The notes below the pieces were generated by a model that ran no database searches, was not told the origin of the DNA, and worked only from the letters and a program-made list of their open reading frames with translations. Made by a program: the position numbers and the translations under genes. Shown one piece after another: positions 7,146-18,755 of a DNA stretch of 53,522 nucleotides; position 1 is the stretch's first letter, and each line of letters begins with the position of its first letter. The DNA lies in assembly GCF_000373805.1 (NCBI RefSeq), contig NZ_KB892442.1:1-53522 (forward strand), read 5' to 3'. The DNA is from Corynebacterium pilosum DSM 20521 = CIP 103422. Its GTDB lineage: Bacteria > Actinomycetota > Actinomycetes > Mycobacteriales > Mycobacteriaceae.

Positions 7146-9419
7146 TTGAGTAACTTCACTCCTGATAACTCCGTGGAATTCCATTTTGATGAGGATTACG
7201 GAATTACTGAAGCTGTAGCGTCTATCGATAATGGCGACTTCGGCACACGCACCATCCGTTTCGAAACTGGCCAGCTCGCACGCCAGGCTGGTGGCTCGGT
7301 GACCACCTACCTGGACGACGACAACATGTTGTTGGCCACCACCACCGCGTCGAACAATCCGCGTGAGAATTTTGACTTCTTCCCGCTGACCGTCGATGTG
7401 GAAGAGCGCATGTACGCAGCTGGCAAGCTGCCAGGTGGTTTCTTCCGCCGCGAAGGTCGCCCGTCGACCGAGGCAATCCTCGCGTGCCGTCTGATTGACC
7501 GCCCGCTGCGCCCGACTTTCGTGAAGGGTCTGCGCAACGAAGTGCAGATCGTGATCACCGTGCTGTCGCAGAACCCTGATGACTACTACGATGTGGTCGC
7601 CATTAACGGTGCCTCTGCTGCAACGCAGCTGTCCGGCCTGCCAGTCTCTGGCGCCGTGGGCGGCGTCCGCATGGCACTGATCGCCGATGACAAGCACCCT
7701 GAAGGCCAGTGGGTCGCCTTCCCGAACTATGAGCAGCACCAGCGCGCACTGTTTGAGATGGTTGTTGCTGGCCGCATGGTCACCCGCAAGCAGGGGCGCA
7801 AGAACGTCGACGATGTTGCGATCATGATGGTTGAGGCCGGTGCTGGCGTCAACGTGGTCGAGCAGGTCAACAATGGTGCGATCGCCCCAACCGAGTCGGT
7901 TGTCGCAGAGGGCTTGGAGGCTGCGAAGCCATACATCCAGACGTTGTGCGAGGCACAGGCTGGCCTGGCGGAGCGTACCGCGAAGGAGACCGAGGAGTTC
8001 CCACTGTTCCCCGACTACACCGAAGAGGTGTACAAGGCAGTGGACAAGAAGGCCCGCAAGAAGCTGGGCGAGATCATGACGATTGCCGGCAAGCAGGACC
8101 GCGACGAGGCTTCCAACGAGCATATGGAAGACATCGAGGACGACTTGCTGGACAAGTTCGAGGATGATCTTGGCGAGGAGGCCGCCTCCAAGCAGATCCG
8201 CGCAGCGTACAACGCCGTGATGAAGGAGGTTGTGCGCGGCAAGATCCTGTCCGAGGGCTACCGCATCGACGGTCGTGGCACCACCGATATTCGTGACCTA
8301 GGCGTTGAGGTCGACCTCATCCCACGCGCTCACGGCTCCGCACTGTTTGAGCGCGGCGAGACCCAGATCCTTGGTGTGACCACCCTGGACATGCTGAAGA
8401 TGGAGCAGCAGCTGGATTCGCTCCACCCGGAGAAGTCCAAGCGTTACATCCACCACTACAACTTCCCGCCATACTCCACTGGTGAGACTGGCCGTGTGGG
8501 CTCCCCGAAGCGCCGCGAGATCGGCCACGGTGCTTTGGCTGAGCGCGCGCTTGATCCGGTAATCCCTTCGCGCGAGGAGTTCCCGTACACGATCCGCCAG
8601 GTCTCTGAGGCTCTGGGCTCCAACGGCTCTACCTCGATGGGTTCGGTCTGTGCCTCCACGTTGTCGCTGTACAACGCGGGTGTCCCACTGGCTGCCCCTG
8701 TCGCGGGTATCGCGATGGGCCTGATCTCTGGTGAGGTCGACGGCAAGACCGAGTACGTCGCCCTGACCGATATCTTGGGTGCGGAGGACGCGTTCGGTGA
8801 CATGGACTTCAAGGTCGCCGGTACTCCGGACTTCATCACCGCTTTGCAGCTGGACACCAAGCTGGACGGCATTCCTTCAAAGGTTCTGGCAGATGCGCTG
8901 GAACAGGCGAAGGAAGCACGTGAGGCGATCCTGGAGACCATGGCTGAGGTCATCGATGGCCCAGACGAGATGAGCCCGTTCGCACCGAAGATCACCACGA
9001 TCAAGGTACCTGTGTCCAAGATCGGCGAGGTCATTGGGCCGAAGGGCAAGACCATCAACCAGATCACAGATGACACCGGCGCAAATATCTCCATCGAGGA
9101 TGACGGCACCGTCTTCATCTCTGCCGCATCTGGAGAGTCCGCTGATCAGGCGATTGAGAAGGTCAACTCGATCGCTAATCCGCAGATGCCGAAGGTGGGC
9201 GAGCGCTTCCTGGGCACCGTGGTAAAGACTGTCGCGTTCGGCGCGTTTGTGTCGCTGACCCCGGGCAAAGATGGCCTGATCCACATCTCCAAGCTCGGTG
9301 GCGGCAAGCGCATCGACAAGGTGGAAGACATCGTCAACGTGGGCGACAAGGTCCAGGTCGAGATCGCCGACGTGGATAACCGCGGCAAGATCTCCTTGGT
9401 CCCAGTCGACGAAGACTAA
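7146..9419 (+). CDS. pnp: Polynucleotide phosphorylase / guanosine pentaphosphate synthetase I
   Basis: 757 residues. The enzyme degrades RNA 3' to 5' by phosphorolysis as a trimer; in actinobacteria the gene is often named gpsI because the protein can also make (p)ppGpp-type nucleotides. Two RNase PH-like domains are seen (about residues 15-235 and 370-600), the second with [18 protein letters not shown] and a [15 protein letters not shown] metal and phosphate site. A KH domain ([19 protein letters not shown], about 620-650) and an S1 domain ([19 protein letters not shown], about 690-750) follow. The start is TTG, supported by AAAGGAAAGG upstream and by family length. A very stable terminator follows at 9442-9480. 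Confidence 0.96.
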   Translation: MSNFTPDNSVEFHFDEDYGITEAVASIDNGDFGTRTIRFETGQLARQAGGSVTTYLDDDNMLLATTTASNNPRENFDFFPLTVDVEERMYAAGKLPGGFFRREGRPSTEAILACRLIDRPLRPTFVKGLRNEVQIVITVLSQNPDDYYDVVAINGASAATQLSGLPVSGAVGGVRMALIADDKHPEGQWVAFPNYEQHQRALFEMVVAGRMVTRKQGRKNVDDVAIMMVEAGAGVNVVEQVNNGAIAPTESVVAEGLEAAKPYIQTLCEAQAGLAERTAKETEEFPLFPDYTEEVYKAVDKKARKKLGEIMTIAGKQDRDEASNEHMEDIEDDLLDKFEDDLGEEAASKQIRAAYNAVMKEVVRGKILSEGYRIDGRGTTDIRDLGVEVDLIPRAHGSALFERGETQILGVTTLDMLKMEQQLDSLHPEKSKRYIHHYNFPPYSTGETGRVGSPKRREIGHGALAERALDPVIPSREEFPYTIRQVSEALGSNGSTSMGSVCASTLSLYNAGVPLAAPVAGIAMGLISGEVDGKTEYVALTDILGAEDAFGDMDFKVAGTPDFITALQLDTKLDGIPSKVLADALEQAKEAREAILETMAEVIDGPDEMSPFAPKITTIKVPVSKIGEVIGPKGKTINQITDDTGANISIEDDGTVFISAASGESADQAIEKVNSIANPQMPKVGERFLGTVVKTVAFGAFVSLTPGKDGLIHISKLGGGKRIDKVEDIVNVGDKVQVEIADVDNRGKISLVPVDED

Positions 9420-9429
9420 GGCAGATCGC

Positions 9430-9491
9430 GCTTAACGACGAACGGCCGGCTCCTCGAAATTCGAGGAGCCGGCCGTTTTTCGTCGACAAGC
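9430..9491. repeat. Inverted pair of the GCTTNNCGACGA word bracketing the gpsI terminator
   Basis: GCTTAACGACGA at 9430-9441 and TCGTCGACAAGC at 9480-9491 are inverted copies of the same word, differing only in the two central bases. They flank the terminator stem at 9442-9475 with at most 4 bases between, and so extend the hairpin by about 10 pairs. Confidence 0.6.
9442..9480 (+). terminator. Intrinsic terminator of gpsI
   Basis: ACGGCCGGCTCCTCGA pairs perfectly with TCGAGGAGCCGGCCGT around a short AAT-containing loop, followed by TTTTT. It could also serve the convergent lipoprotein gene, although the T-run is weaker on that strand. Confidence 0.9.
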
Positions 9492-9494
9492 GAA

Positions 9495-10169
9495 CTAGCT
9501 CTTAATGTCGATAACAAGGCGAGCGGGGTTCTCCAAGACGGAGACGCTGTAGGGGCGCGGCTTGTCCAGCCCGATGAAGAACTGAGAGTCCGCCTCAAAG
9601 GTGCCACCGTATGTAACACCCTGGACATTGCCGGCTGCCTTGTCCATCGGGCCGACGGACTTCAGCAGCGGGTTGTCGGTATTCATCATCGCGGCCGCGG
9701 TGCCGTGAACCATGACCTCTAGCGTGGCGGGGCCGGCGACGTCGATAGGCATGCCGGAGGCTTGCTGCAGGGGTTCCTCGACGTAGCCAGCGTGGTAGCT
9801 GGGGAGCCCTTCGCCGGCGAACTCGAGGACGAAGCGGTCGAAGCCATCGTGGGATCCGACGCGGATGTCTTTGATGTCCAGGTCTGCGTAGGCCCCGCCG
9901 TTGCTTTCCTCCCAATTTGTTGTTGGGTCGGTCGATGCGGCACCCAGCATAGCCAGGGCCGTGTCGTTGGAAGGTTCGGTGTCGACAGGGGAGGTCTCTG
10001 TGGAGGTTTCCGTGGTGGTGTCGGTGGTTTCGACGGGGGATGTCGCCGTCGTCGTCACGGTTTCTTGTGCTTGGTCTTGTGTTTGGGTGTCGTCGCTGGA
10101 CGAACAACCCGCCAGCACGACGCCCGCAACCAGTGGGATGGAAATGAGTGCGAGTGTCTTTTGTTTCAT
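9495..10169 (-). CDS. Secreted lipoprotein with an AMIN-like C-terminal domain
   Basis: 224 residues. A lipoprotein signal peptide ends in the lipobox LAGC, with the lipidated cysteine at residue 22. A low-complexity linker rich in Thr, Ser and Glu (about residues 25-70) follows, as often seen in cell-wall lipoproteins. The folded part has IKDIRVGSHDGFDRFVLEFAGE and ends RPYSVSVLENPARLVIDIKS, a pattern typical of actinobacterial AMIN-like domains, which are thought to bind envelope components. The exact role is unknown. A TACCTT box (10176-10181) lies 6 nt before the ATG, suggesting a leaderless transcript. It converges on gpsI across the terminator. Confidence 0.75.
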   Translation of the reverse strand: MKQKTLALISIPLVAGVVLAGCSSSDDTQTQDQAQETVTTTATSPVETTDTTTETSTETSPVDTEPSNDTALAMLGAASTDPTTNWEESNGGAYADLDIKDIRVGSHDGFDRFVLEFAGEGLPSYHAGYVEEPLQQASGMPIDVAGPATLEVMVHGTAAAMMNTDNPLLKSVGPMDKAAGNVQGVTYGGTFEADSQFFIGLDKPRPYSVSVLENPARLVIDIKS

Positions 10170-10297
10170 AAGTTAAAGGTAACCCGAGGCGCGGACCCAG
10201 GTAAAGGAAATGTCGCGATCGTAAGCGAATCGTTGTCTGGCATCGGGTTGGCACTGCCAAGGTGCCTGCCGCTGCCCCATATCGAAAGCGCGGGGAA

Positions 10298-10303
10298 TAG
10301 ACT
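10298..10303 (+). promoter_or_regulatory. Candidate -10 box for dapB
   Basis: TAGACT, within GGGGAATAGACTAGG, fits the corynebacterial -10 pattern. It would give a leader of about 50 nt carrying the GAAGGAG ribosome site just before the dapB ATG. Confidence 0.45.
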
Positions 10304-10305
10304 AG

Positions 10306-11109
<804 letters not shown>

Positions 11110-11122
11110 GGGAGCGGTCACG

Positions 11123-11875
11123 ATGGCGCAGCCAACTCGGCTTGATGTTCAGCTGATCGCGGCAACCCAGTTTTCTTCCCCGGACGATGTGGAGTGGCAG
11201 GCCGACAAGACGGCCACCGATGCCGAGGGCCTCGTGGAGTTCGCCGGGCGCGCGTGCTATGAAACCTTCGACAAGCCGAACCCGCACACGGCTACCAATG
11301 AGACCTACCTGCGGCACATCATGGAAGTCGGTCACCACGCACTGCTGGAGCATGCGACCGCCACGATGTACGTTCGCGGGCTGTCCCGCTCGGCGACACA
11401 CGAGTTGGTGCGTCACCGGCATTTCTCCTTTTCGCAGCTCTCGCAGCGTTTTGTGCATTCGGACACGAACCACGTGGTCGTGCCGGATCTCATCTCCCAG
11501 GACGAAGACTTGACCCGCTTGTTCCTGCGCAGCGTCGATGAGTCCCGCTTCGTCTATGAGGAGTTGCTGGACGCGCTGGAAGAAAAGCTTGCCGACGAGC
11601 CCAACGCCTTACTGCGGAAGAAACAGGCCCGCCAGGCTGCGCGCGTAATTTTGCCGAACGCAACGGAATCACGCATCGTCGTCACGGGCAATTACCGCAC
11701 GTGGCGCCACTTCATCGCCTCGCGCGCCACAGAGCACGCCGATGTGGAAATCCGCGGCCTCGCCATCCGTTGTTTAGAGATTTTAAAGCAGCAAGCGCCG
11801 ACGCTTTTCGACGACTTCCTGGTCACAACGTTGACCGATGGGTCGAAAATGGCGGCGAGCCCCTACATTAACTAG
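11123..11875 (+). CDS. thyX: FAD-dependent thymidylate synthase
   Basis: 250 residues. ThyX methylates dUMP to dTMP using methylenetetrahydrofolate and reduced flavin, independently of ThyA. The signature RHRxxSxxxxSxR is complete at residues 97-109 ([13 protein letters not shown]). [22 protein letters not shown] carries further flavin and dUMP contacts. It stands between dapB and dapA, as in other corynebacteria, where the arrangement probably reflects a shared transcript rather than a shared pathway. The ATG follows GGGGAGCGG at normal spacing. No thyA is visible in the window. Confidence 0.96.
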   Translation: MAQPTRLDVQLIAATQFSSPDDVEWQADKTATDAEGLVEFAGRACYETFDKPNPHTATNETYLRHIMEVGHHALLEHATATMYVRGLSRSATHELVRHRHFSFSQLSQRFVHSDTNHVVVPDLISQDEDLTRLFLRSVDESRFVYEELLDALEEKLADEPNALLRKKQARQAARVILPNATESRIVVTGNYRTWRHFIASRATEHADVEIRGLAIRCLEILKQQAPTLFDDFLVTTLTDGSKMAASPYIN

Positions 11876-11945
11876 CGAAACAAAAGCGCATGCGCGACCC
11901 TTCTACTGTGGCGGGTTGCACACGCGACTAAGGAAGAAGGTAACC

Positions 11946-12863
11946 TTGAGCCTCATGGGCACTACTTTGACAGCACAGGTCGGAGCATCTGACTTCGGCA
12001 CCGTCTGTGTCGCCATGGTCACGCCGTTTGACCGCGGTGGCGCACTTGATCTCGACGCAGGTCGAAAGTTGGCCGCCCACCTGGTGGACAACGGTATTGA
12101 CTCGCTTGTCCTCGCAGGCACCACGGGGGAATCGCCAACGACGACCACGGAAGAAAAGCTGGCGTTGCTCAAGGCGGTCAAGGAAGAAGTAGGTGACCGG
12201 GCGAAGCTCATCGCCGGTGCCGGCACCAATGACACGGGCACCTCTATTGAGCTGGCGAAAGCCTCTGCGGAGGCTGGTGCTGACGCTCTGCTAGTGGTCA
12301 CCCCGTACTACTCGAAGCCCTCACAGGAGGGCCTGGTCCTGCACTTCACGGCAGTGGCCGGTGCGACGGATCTACCGATTTGCCTCTATGACATTCCTGG
12401 CCGCTCGGGTATCCCGATCGCCGGGGACACGATTCGTCAACTCGCGAAGCTTCCGACCATCAAGGCGATGAAGGATGCGAAGGGTGATATGTTTGAGGCA
12501 GCCCCATTAATTCAGGAAACTGGTCTTGCCTGGTACTCTGGCGACGACCCGTTGAACGTGCCATGGCTTGCGCTCGGTGCCACCGGCTTCATTTCGGTGA
12601 TTGGGCATGCTGCGCCGGCACTTCTCCGTGAATTACACACAAGCTTTGAGGAAGGCGACCTCGCCCGTACTCGGGAAATCAACGCCAACACCATGCATGT
12701 GCTTGCTTCTCAGCAGGCGATTTTGGGTGGTGCAACATTTGCTAAGGCAGCCTTGCGTTTGCAGGGCTTGGATGTCGGGGAACCTCGGTTGCCGGTCGCT
12801 GCTGCTAGCGACGACCAGATCGAGGTTCTTCGGGATGATTTGAAGAAGGCTGGAGTCCTCTAA
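11946..12863 (+). CDS. dapA: 4-hydroxy-tetrahydrodipicolinate synthase
   Basis: 305 residues from TTG. DapA condenses pyruvate and aspartate semialdehyde, the first step committed to lysine and diaminopimelate. The TIM-barrel motifs are intact: [30 protein letters not shown] with the catalytic tyrosine, [13 protein letters not shown] and [11 protein letters not shown] with the Schiff-base lysine. The TTG at 11946 is preferred because AGGAAGAAGG ends 5 nt before it; the ATG at 11955 (302 residues) aligns best in length with C. glutamicum DapA but sits 14 nt from that site. rnj starts 2 bp after the stop. Confidence 0.95.
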   Translation: MSLMGTTLTAQVGASDFGTVCVAMVTPFDRGGALDLDAGRKLAAHLVDNGIDSLVLAGTTGESPTTTTEEKLALLKAVKEEVGDRAKLIAGAGTNDTGTSIELAKASAEAGADALLVVTPYYSKPSQEGLVLHFTAVAGATDLPICLYDIPGRSGIPIAGDTIRQLAKLPTIKAMKDAKGDMFEAAPLIQETGLAWYSGDDPLNVPWLALGATGFISVIGHAAPALLRELHTSFEEGDLARTREINANTMHVLASQQAILGGATFAKAALRLQGLDVGEPRLPVAAASDDQIEVLRDDLKKAGVL

Positions 12864-12865
12864 AT

Positions 12866-14854
12866 ATGAATGAACCCCGTAATCGGTCCCGGAAGGTCAC
12901 GCGAAAGGCTGGCCCGCCGGAGACCGGAGACCAGGCGCCTGTATTCCAGGCTGCCGACGGTGCGAAGAAGGGTGACGCACCCAAGAAGGCGAACAACAAT
13001 AACAACGGCAACAACAGTAATAACGGAAATAACAACAATAACCGTGGCCGTCGCCGTCGTGGACGTGGTGGGCAAAACCGCCGCAACCCAATGAAGTCCA
13101 TGCAGGGCACCGACATGACTAAGCGTCTGCCCGCTCCTCCGAAGGCACCGCAGAACGGCCTGCGCATTTATGCCCTGGGCGGTATCTCTGAAATCGGTCG
13201 CAATATGACGGTCTTCGAATACAACGGCCGTCTGCTTATCGTGGACTGTGGCGTCTTGTTCCCCTCCTCGGGCGAGCCAGGCGTGGACCTGATCCTGCCG
13301 GACTTCGGACCCATTGAGAAGAAGCTGGATAAGGTTGAGGCCCTCGTCGTTACGCACGGGCACGAAGACCACATCGGTGCTATCCCATGGCTGCTGAAGC
13401 TGCGCCCGAACCTGCCGATTTACTCGGCGAAATTCACTAACGCGCTGATCGCGGCGAAGACGAAGGAACACCGTCAACGTCCGAAGCTGCATGAGGTGAA
13501 CAAGGACTCGGAGATCACCGTTGGCCCGTTCAACATCCGTTTCTGGACGGTGGGCCACTCGATCCCGGACGCGCTAGGCCTGTCCATCCGCACTGGCGCG
13601 GGCCAGGTCATCATGACTGGCGATATCAAGCTGGATCAAACGCCTTATGACGGCAAGCCCACTGACCTGCCTGCCCTGTCGCGCTTTGGCGACGAGGGCG
13701 TGGACCTGATGATGTGTGACTCCACGAACGCCACCACCCCGGGATTCTCTGAATCTGAGGCCGGCATCGAGGAGAACTTCATCCGCCTTGTGCGCGAGGC
13801 AAAGCAGCGCGTCATCTTGGCGTCCTTTGCTTCCAACGTTTCGCGTGTGCAGATGGCAGTGAACGCTGCTGTCGCTGCGGGCCGCAAGGTGGCCTTCAAC
13901 GGCCGTTCGATGATGCGCAACATGGAGATCGCCGAGAAGATGGGGTTGTTGAAGGCGCCGAAGGGCACCATCATCTCCATCGACGAGGCCTCCAAGATGG
14001 CTCCGCACCGCGTGCTGCTGATCACCACTGGTACTCAGGGTGAGCCGATGGCTGCGTTGTCGCGCATGTCGCGTCGTGAGCACCGCCAGATCACGGTCCG
14101 TGAGGGTGACTTGATTATCTTGTCGTCCTCGATGATTCCGGGCAACGAAGAGGCCATCTTCTCTGTGATCAATAACCTGGCCCAGATTGGCGCCACCGTG
14201 ATCACCAACAAGGATGCGCACGTGCACGCCACCGGCCACGGCTACTCCGGCGAGCTGCTGTTCCTGTACAACGCGGCACGCCCGAAGAATGCGATGCCGG
14301 TGCACGGCGAGTGGCGCCACATGCGCGCCAACAATGAGCTTGCAATCTCTACCGGCGTGAAGCGCGAGAACACCGTGCTGGCACAAAACGGCGTGGTGGT
14401 TGACTTGGTCAACGGCCACGCGAAGGTTGTGGGCCAGTACCAGGTGGGTCACCTCTACGTTGACGGTGAAACGATGGGTGAGGTCGAGGCCGACGTGCTG
14501 GCGGACCGCACCAACTTGGCTGCCGGTGGCGTGGTGTCGATCACCGCGGTCATCGATTCGCGCACGGGCCGCCTGATGGAAAAGCCTGCCGTTTCGACCA
14601 CGGGCTTCTCCGAGGACGACCGAGGTGTAGTGCCAGAGGTTGTGCAGCTTGTCGAAGACACGATGAACGATCTGGCAGCGGAGCGGGAAAATGACCCGTA
14701 CCGTATGGTGCAGCAACTTCGTCGTAAGGTATCCCGCGCCATCGAGCAGAAGTACAAGCGCGAGCCAGTCATTCTGCCGACCGTGGTTCCCGTGACCGAG
14801 GACGATACTCCGCTTGACGACGAAGACGTCCAGGCAGCTCGCGAGTCGCTCTAA
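12866..14854 (+). CDS. rnj: Ribonuclease J
   Basis: 662 residues. RNase J combines 5'-to-3' exonuclease and endonuclease activity in mRNA decay and rRNA maturation. The metallo-beta-lactamase/beta-CASP core begins near residue 95 (LRIYALGGISEIGRNM), and the metal site HGHEDHIG is at 164-171. VIMTGDIKLDQTP, MCDSTNATTPGFSESE and the late VHVHATGHG and MPVHGEWRH motifs follow. The first 90 residues are unusual: basic, with an Asn-rich run (about 43-60) and an RGRRRRGRGG block that probably binds RNA. It starts 2 bp after dapA and is likely translated from the same mRNA. Confidence 0.95.
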   Translation: MNEPRNRSRKVTRKAGPPETGDQAPVFQAADGAKKGDAPKKANNNNNGNNSNNGNNNNNRGRRRRGRGGQNRRNPMKSMQGTDMTKRLPAPPKAPQNGLRIYALGGISEIGRNMTVFEYNGRLLIVDCGVLFPSSGEPGVDLILPDFGPIEKKLDKVEALVVTHGHEDHIGAIPWLLKLRPNLPIYSAKFTNALIAAKTKEHRQRPKLHEVNKDSEITVGPFNIRFWTVGHSIPDALGLSIRTGAGQVIMTGDIKLDQTPYDGKPTDLPALSRFGDEGVDLMMCDSTNATTPGFSESEAGIEENFIRLVREAKQRVILASFASNVSRVQMAVNAAVAAGRKVAFNGRSMMRNMEIAEKMGLLKAPKGTIISIDEASKMAPHRVLLITTGTQGEPMAALSRMSRREHRQITVREGDLIILSSSMIPGNEEAIFSVINNLAQIGATVITNKDAHVHATGHGYSGELLFLYNAARPKNAMPVHGEWRHMRANNELAISTGVKRENTVLAQNGVVVDLVNGHAKVVGQYQVGHLYVDGETMGEVEADVLADRTNLAAGGVVSITAVIDSRTGRLMEKPAVSTTGFSEDDRGVVPEVVQLVEDTMNDLAAERENDPYRMVQQLRRKVSRAIEQKYKREPVILPTVVPVTEDDTPLDDEDVQAARESL

Positions 14855-14887
14855 GCGTCCTCGCATTAAAGCAGCCCACTAATTCAT

Positions 14888-14910
14888 GCGCCTCAGCTAT
14901 GCTGGGGCGC
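14888..14910 (+). promoter_or_regulatory. Hairpin overlapping the -10 box of a leaderless gene
   Basis: GCGCCTCAGC (14888-14897) and GCTGGGGCGC (14901-14910) form a 10-bp inverted repeat with one G-T mismatch and a TAT loop. The sequence TATGCT at 14898-14903, 7 nt before the ATG at 14911, is a good -10 box for a leaderless start. The same bases may therefore end the rnj transcript and start the next gene, or act as an operator. No T-run follows. Confidence 0.5.
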
Positions 14911-15510
14911 ATGTCTTTTGCTGCAACAGAACGGTCGCGCCTTGCAGATACGCTGCTGCGCGTAGGCCCTAATGCCCCGACTTTGTGCCAGGGGTGGGAA
15001 ACCCGCGACTTAGCGGAACACCTGTACGTCCGCGAAAATAATCAGCTGGCGCTGATGCCCGGGGTGGGTAAAGTTTTCGCAGATAAAATTTCGAACCGTG
15101 ATTATGCTGACCTGGTAAAGGACTGGGCAGCGGGGCCACCTCTGTTGCTGAAGCCCGTCGATTCGATGATGAACACTGCCGAGCACTTCGTCCACCATGA
15201 AGATGTGCTGCGCGGCGACGGCGTAGCCCGGCCGCGCGAGTTCAGTAAGGCCGTGAACAAAGAACTGGCTTTGTTGGCTGGTCGCTTCGGAAAGCTGCTG
15301 TTGCGTTCTGCTCCGGTTCCTGTCGTCTTGTCGCCGACGACGTTGCCGCCGATGACGGTGGGGGATCGGCGTGGGGTGGCCGAACAAGGGGACGATGTTG
15401 TGCGGGTGGTTGGTGAACCGGGCGAACTGTTGCTGTGGGTTTTTGGTCGCGACGTTGTTGAGGTGACGGTGACCGGAGACCCACAGCATGTTGGGCAGTC
15501 AAGGGGCTAG
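14911..15510 (+). CDS. TIGR03085-family metal-binding protein (DinB/maleylpyruvate isomerase-like)
   Basis: 199 residues from the ATG at 14911; an ATG 12 bp upstream would lie inside the promoter. The protein opens with ATERSRLADTLLRVGPNAPTL and has WETRDLAEHLYVRE followed by HFVHHEDVLRG. These give the three-histidine metal site of the DinB/mycothiol-dependent maleylpyruvate isomerase superfamily, and the overall pattern is that of TIGR03085 proteins, common in actinobacteria. Their substrates are unknown; mycothiol-dependent transfer or isomerisation is the usual guess. The product is presumably cytosolic. Confidence 0.7.
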   Translation: MSFAATERSRLADTLLRVGPNAPTLCQGWETRDLAEHLYVRENNQLALMPGVGKVFADKISNRDYADLVKDWAAGPPLLLKPVDSMMNTAEHFVHHEDVLRGDGVARPREFSKAVNKELALLAGRFGKLLLRSAPVPVVLSPTTLPPMTVGDRRGVAEQGDDVVRVVGEPGELLLWVFGRDVVEVTVTGDPQHVGQSRG

Positions 15511-15603
15511 ACCTGACGCGACGAGGCGCGAGATAGCAAAAATTACGCACGTGCCCGGTGTGGCAAATGTGAACAATGTGATTCCTGGGGTTATCCTTGG
15601 AGC

Positions 15604-18600
15604 ATGTCTGTCAAGAATTCCCCGTCGCGCTCTACGCGCCGCTCTTCCAGCGGCCCGAAGAGCCGAGCAAGCGGTAGCAAGTCGACCCGTTCCACGAGTC
15701 GCACTACCCGTTTAGCGCGCCCGCACACTACATCGACTACTCAACTGGCTGCAGACACAGCTGATGAGCGGGTGGGGTCCGCCTACAAGGCGGTTGGCTC
15801 CACCTTCGGTGCGATCGCGCGGGGCACCGCTAGGGGATTGGGTTCCATGACACGCGGCGTCGCCTCTATCGGCTCGAAGGTGGGCCGACGACGCGACAAC
15901 GAGGATCACGAAGAACACAGTGAGTACGACGACGAGGGGGATAAGGACATCGCAGCGCAGGAAGAAACTACCGACGATTCTTACGACGAGTCTGGGGATG
16001 CTGACAACACCCAGGGCAGGGGAATTACCCGTGGCGGTGGATCCCATCGCGGGGATACCGTCGGACTTGTCCTGATCGGCCTGGCCGCCGTTCTTGGTGC
16101 ATCAGTCTGGCTGGACATCGCAGGGCCGATCGGCGCTGCTATTGCTTCGGTGACCCACCTCATCATTGGTGCGGGCGCACTGGTCCTTCCAGTCGTACTC
16201 GTCGCCGTTGCGATCATGCTCATGCTGGATTACCGCGCCGACAAAAACACGAAGACCCGCATCGGCGTGGGTGTTGGGCTGATCGCGGTGGCCATGCTGT
16301 CGCTGATGCATATCTTTGCCGGTAACCCAGCGGAATGGGAAGCCCGAAAGATCGCTGGTGGCGCGATTGGTGCCTTCATCGGCGGGGGCCTGTCCGCCGG
16401 CTTTTCCTCCTACGTGGCCGTCCCACTGTTGATTTTGATCATCATTTATGGGGCGTTGATGATCACCGGGGTGACCGTACGCCAACTGTTCAACCAGATT
16501 GGTGACTTTGTTTCCTCGATGGGCTCACGCAATTTCACCGACGATTCAGACGACGAAGAAAAGGACTCGGACGACCGTTACGCCCATGTGGCCGAGGATG
16601 TCGACGACATCGCCGAGAAACGCAAACGCACCAGCGCAACGCGATCCTTCCGGTCGGCCCGCCCCAAGCGGCGCCGGGCGGCCTCCTCGCCGTTGGAGAA
16701 CTACCCAGCGGATGAATCAGCACAGCAGCACACACTCTTCGCTGATCCCCGCGAGTCTGCCGAAACGCCGAGCGATGAGTTTAACCCGAACGCGGAGCCA
16801 GAACTCGACGATTCCGATGCAACGACCGTCCTGCCCGCGGAGCCGAAGCCAGCTAAGCGTGCGCCGTCGCGTCGTCGACAAGCGAAATCTGCCCCGGCAC
16901 CGAGCGTCTCCCACGACGACACCGATGAAATTCCTGTGGTCGACGAACCGGCAGAAAACAGTTCGGACGCGGTGACCACCTCGCTGGAAAAGACCCGCCA
17001 GGCGATCATCGCGCGATCGGGAATCGATGCTGGCGCAGTTCCAGCGTCCACGCCGAAATCCGAACTAGAGAAGAGTGAGCCCGCGCCACAGGCGCGCACG
17101 CCGGAACCTACCACCGACTATGTATTGCCGTCGACTGATTTGCTAGTTGCCGGCGATGTGCCGAAGACGCGCACCGCGGCTAATGACCGCATGATCGAGG
17201 CCATCACCGAAGTCTTCGACGAGTTCAAGGTCGATGCCCAAGTCACCGGCTTCTCCCGTGGGCCGACAGTCACGCGCTACGAGGTCGAGCTAGGCCCTGG
17301 CGTGAAGGTGTCCAAGATTACGAACCTGCAGTCGAACCTGGCTTATGCCGTAGCCACCGATAACGTGCGCCTGCTCACCCCGATCCCGGGGAAGTCAGCC
17401 GTGGGTATTGAGGTGCCGAATGCTGACCGCGAGATGGTGCGTCTGCGCGACGTCCTGGACGCGCCGAAGATCCGCGGTAATCATGACCCGATGCTGATCG
17501 GCCTGGGCAAGGACATTGAGGGCGAATTTGTCGCGCACTCGGTGCAGAAGATGCCTCACCTGTTGGTTGCGGGTTCTACCGGCTCCGGTAAGTCTGCGTT
17601 TGTGAACTCCATGCTGGTCTCGCTGCTCACGCGCGCAACGCCTGAGGAAGTCCGCCTGATTCTGGTGGACCCGAAGATGGTGGAGCTGACGCCTTATGAG
17701 GGCATCCCGCACCTGATCACCCCGATTATCACGCAGCCGAAGAAGGCTTCGGCCGCGCTGCAGTGGCTGGTGGAGGAGATGGAGCAGCGCTACCTGGACA
17801 TGAAGTCCGCGCGCGTGCGTCACATCAAGGACTACAACGCGAAGGTTCGTTCCGGGGAGCTGCAGTCACCTCCGGGATCCGAGCGGGAGATGAAGCCTTA
17901 TCCCTTCATCGTGTGTGTGGTCGACGAGTTGGCCGACCTGATGATGACCGCGCCGAAGGAGATCGAAGATTCGATCGTGCGCATTACCCAGAAGGCACGT
18001 GCCGCTGGTATCCACTTGGTGCTGGCGACCCAGCGCCCTTCGGTGGATGTGGTGACCGGTCTGATTAAGACGAACGTGCCTTCGCGCTTGGCGTTCGCCA
18101 CCTCGTCGTTGACCGACTCCCGCGTCATCTTGGACCAGGCCGGTGCAGAGAAGCTGATCGGCATGGGTGACGGCCTCTTCATCCCGCAGGGCGCGGGCCG
18201 TCCACAGCGCATGCAGGGTGCTTTCGTCACTGACGAAGAGGTTCAAGCCGTGGTCGATGCCGCCAAGAACCAAGCGGAGCCGAACTACGTCGAGAACGTC
18301 ACCGAAGAGAAGGCCTCCGACAAGAAGGTCATTGACGATGACATCGGCAAGGATATGGACGATCTGCTCGAGGCCGTCGAGCTGGTTGTCACCTCCCAGC
18401 TGGGCTCGACCTCGATGCTGCAGCGCAAGCTGCGCATCGGCTTCGCCAAGGCGGGACGACTGATGGACTTGATGGAATCGCGCGGGGTGGTGGGTCCCTC
18501 TGAAGGGTCGAAGGCCCGCGAGGTGCTGGTCAAGCCCGAGGAGCTGGACACGATCATCTGGATGATTAAGGGCGCCGACCCGGCCGAAGCACCCAAGGAG

Positions 18601-18726
18601 GTCCTTGAGGAGCAGGCGCTTAACGACGATGCCCCTGCCGAATCTGGTGACAGCGATACCGATGGTGGCGACGCAGACACCCGCGTTGTCCAAGCAACCT
18701 ACAATCCTTCGGGAGGCGCCTTCTAA
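15604..18726 (+). CDS. ftsK: DNA translocase FtsK
   Basis: 1040 residues. FtsK anchors at the septum and pumps chromosome ends into daughter cells, activating XerCD recombination at dif. The basic, Ser/Arg-rich start (about 1-45) precedes four hydrophobic segments between residues 150 and 285. An acidic and Pro/Ala-rich linker (about 300-490) leads to the motor: Walker A GSTGSGKS at 657-664, the Walker B-like [15 protein letters not shown] near 766-780 and [16 protein letters not shown]. The C-terminal gamma winged helix (about 920-985, [23 protein letters not shown]) reads KOPS sequences. TATCCT at 15592-15597, 6 nt before the ATG, suggests a leaderless transcript. Confidence 0.95.
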   Translation: MSVKNSPSRSTRRSSSGPKSRASGSKSTRSTSRTTRLARPHTTSTTQLAADTADERVGSAYKAVGSTFGAIARGTARGLGSMTRGVASIGSKVGRRRDNEDHEEHSEYDDEGDKDIAAQEETTDDSYDESGDADNTQGRGITRGGGSHRGDTVGLVLIGLAAVLGASVWLDIAGPIGAAIASVTHLIIGAGALVLPVVLVAVAIMLMLDYRADKNTKTRIGVGVGLIAVAMLSLMHIFAGNPAEWEARKIAGGAIGAFIGGGLSAGFSSYVAVPLLILIIIYGALMITGVTVRQLFNQIGDFVSSMGSRNFTDDSDDEEKDSDDRYAHVAEDVDDIAEKRKRTSATRSFRSARPKRRRAASSPLENYPADESAQQHTLFADPRESAETPSDEFNPNAEPELDDSDATTVLPAEPKPAKRAPSRRRQAKSAPAPSVSHDDTDEIPVVDEPAENSSDAVTTSLEKTRQAIIARSGIDAGAVPASTPKSELEKSEPAPQARTPEPTTDYVLPSTDLLVAGDVPKTRTAANDRMIEAITEVFDEFKVDAQVTGFSRGPTVTRYEVELGPGVKVSKITNLQSNLAYAVATDNVRLLTPIPGKSAVGIEVPNADREMVRLRDVLDAPKIRGNHDPMLIGLGKDIEGEFVAHSVQKMPHLLVAGSTGSGKSAFVNSMLVSLLTRATPEEVRLILVDPKMVELTPYEGIPHLITPIITQPKKASAALQWLVEEMEQRYLDMKSARVRHIKDYNAKVRSGELQSPPGSEREMKPYPFIVCVVDELADLMMTAPKEIEDSIVRITQKARAAGIHLVLATQRPSVDVVTGLIKTNVPSRLAFATSSLTDSRVILDQAGAEKLIGMGDGLFIPQGAGRPQRMQGAFVTDEEVQAVVDAAKNQAEPNYVENVTEEKASDKKVIDDDIGKDMDDLLEAVELVVTSQLGSTSMLQRKLRIGFAKAGRLMDLMESRGVVGPSEGSKAREVLVKPEELDTIIWMIKGADPAEAPKEVLEEQALNDDAPAESGDSDTDGGDADTRVVQATYNPSGGAF

Positions 18727-18755
18727 ACCAGTTCGTTTTCAGTATTGTTGAACGC

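Noticed and set aside
12990..13045. AAC/AAT tandem-like repeat that could be read as a repeat locus
   Set aside because: It is the coding sequence of the Asn-rich part of RNase J; the units are irregular.
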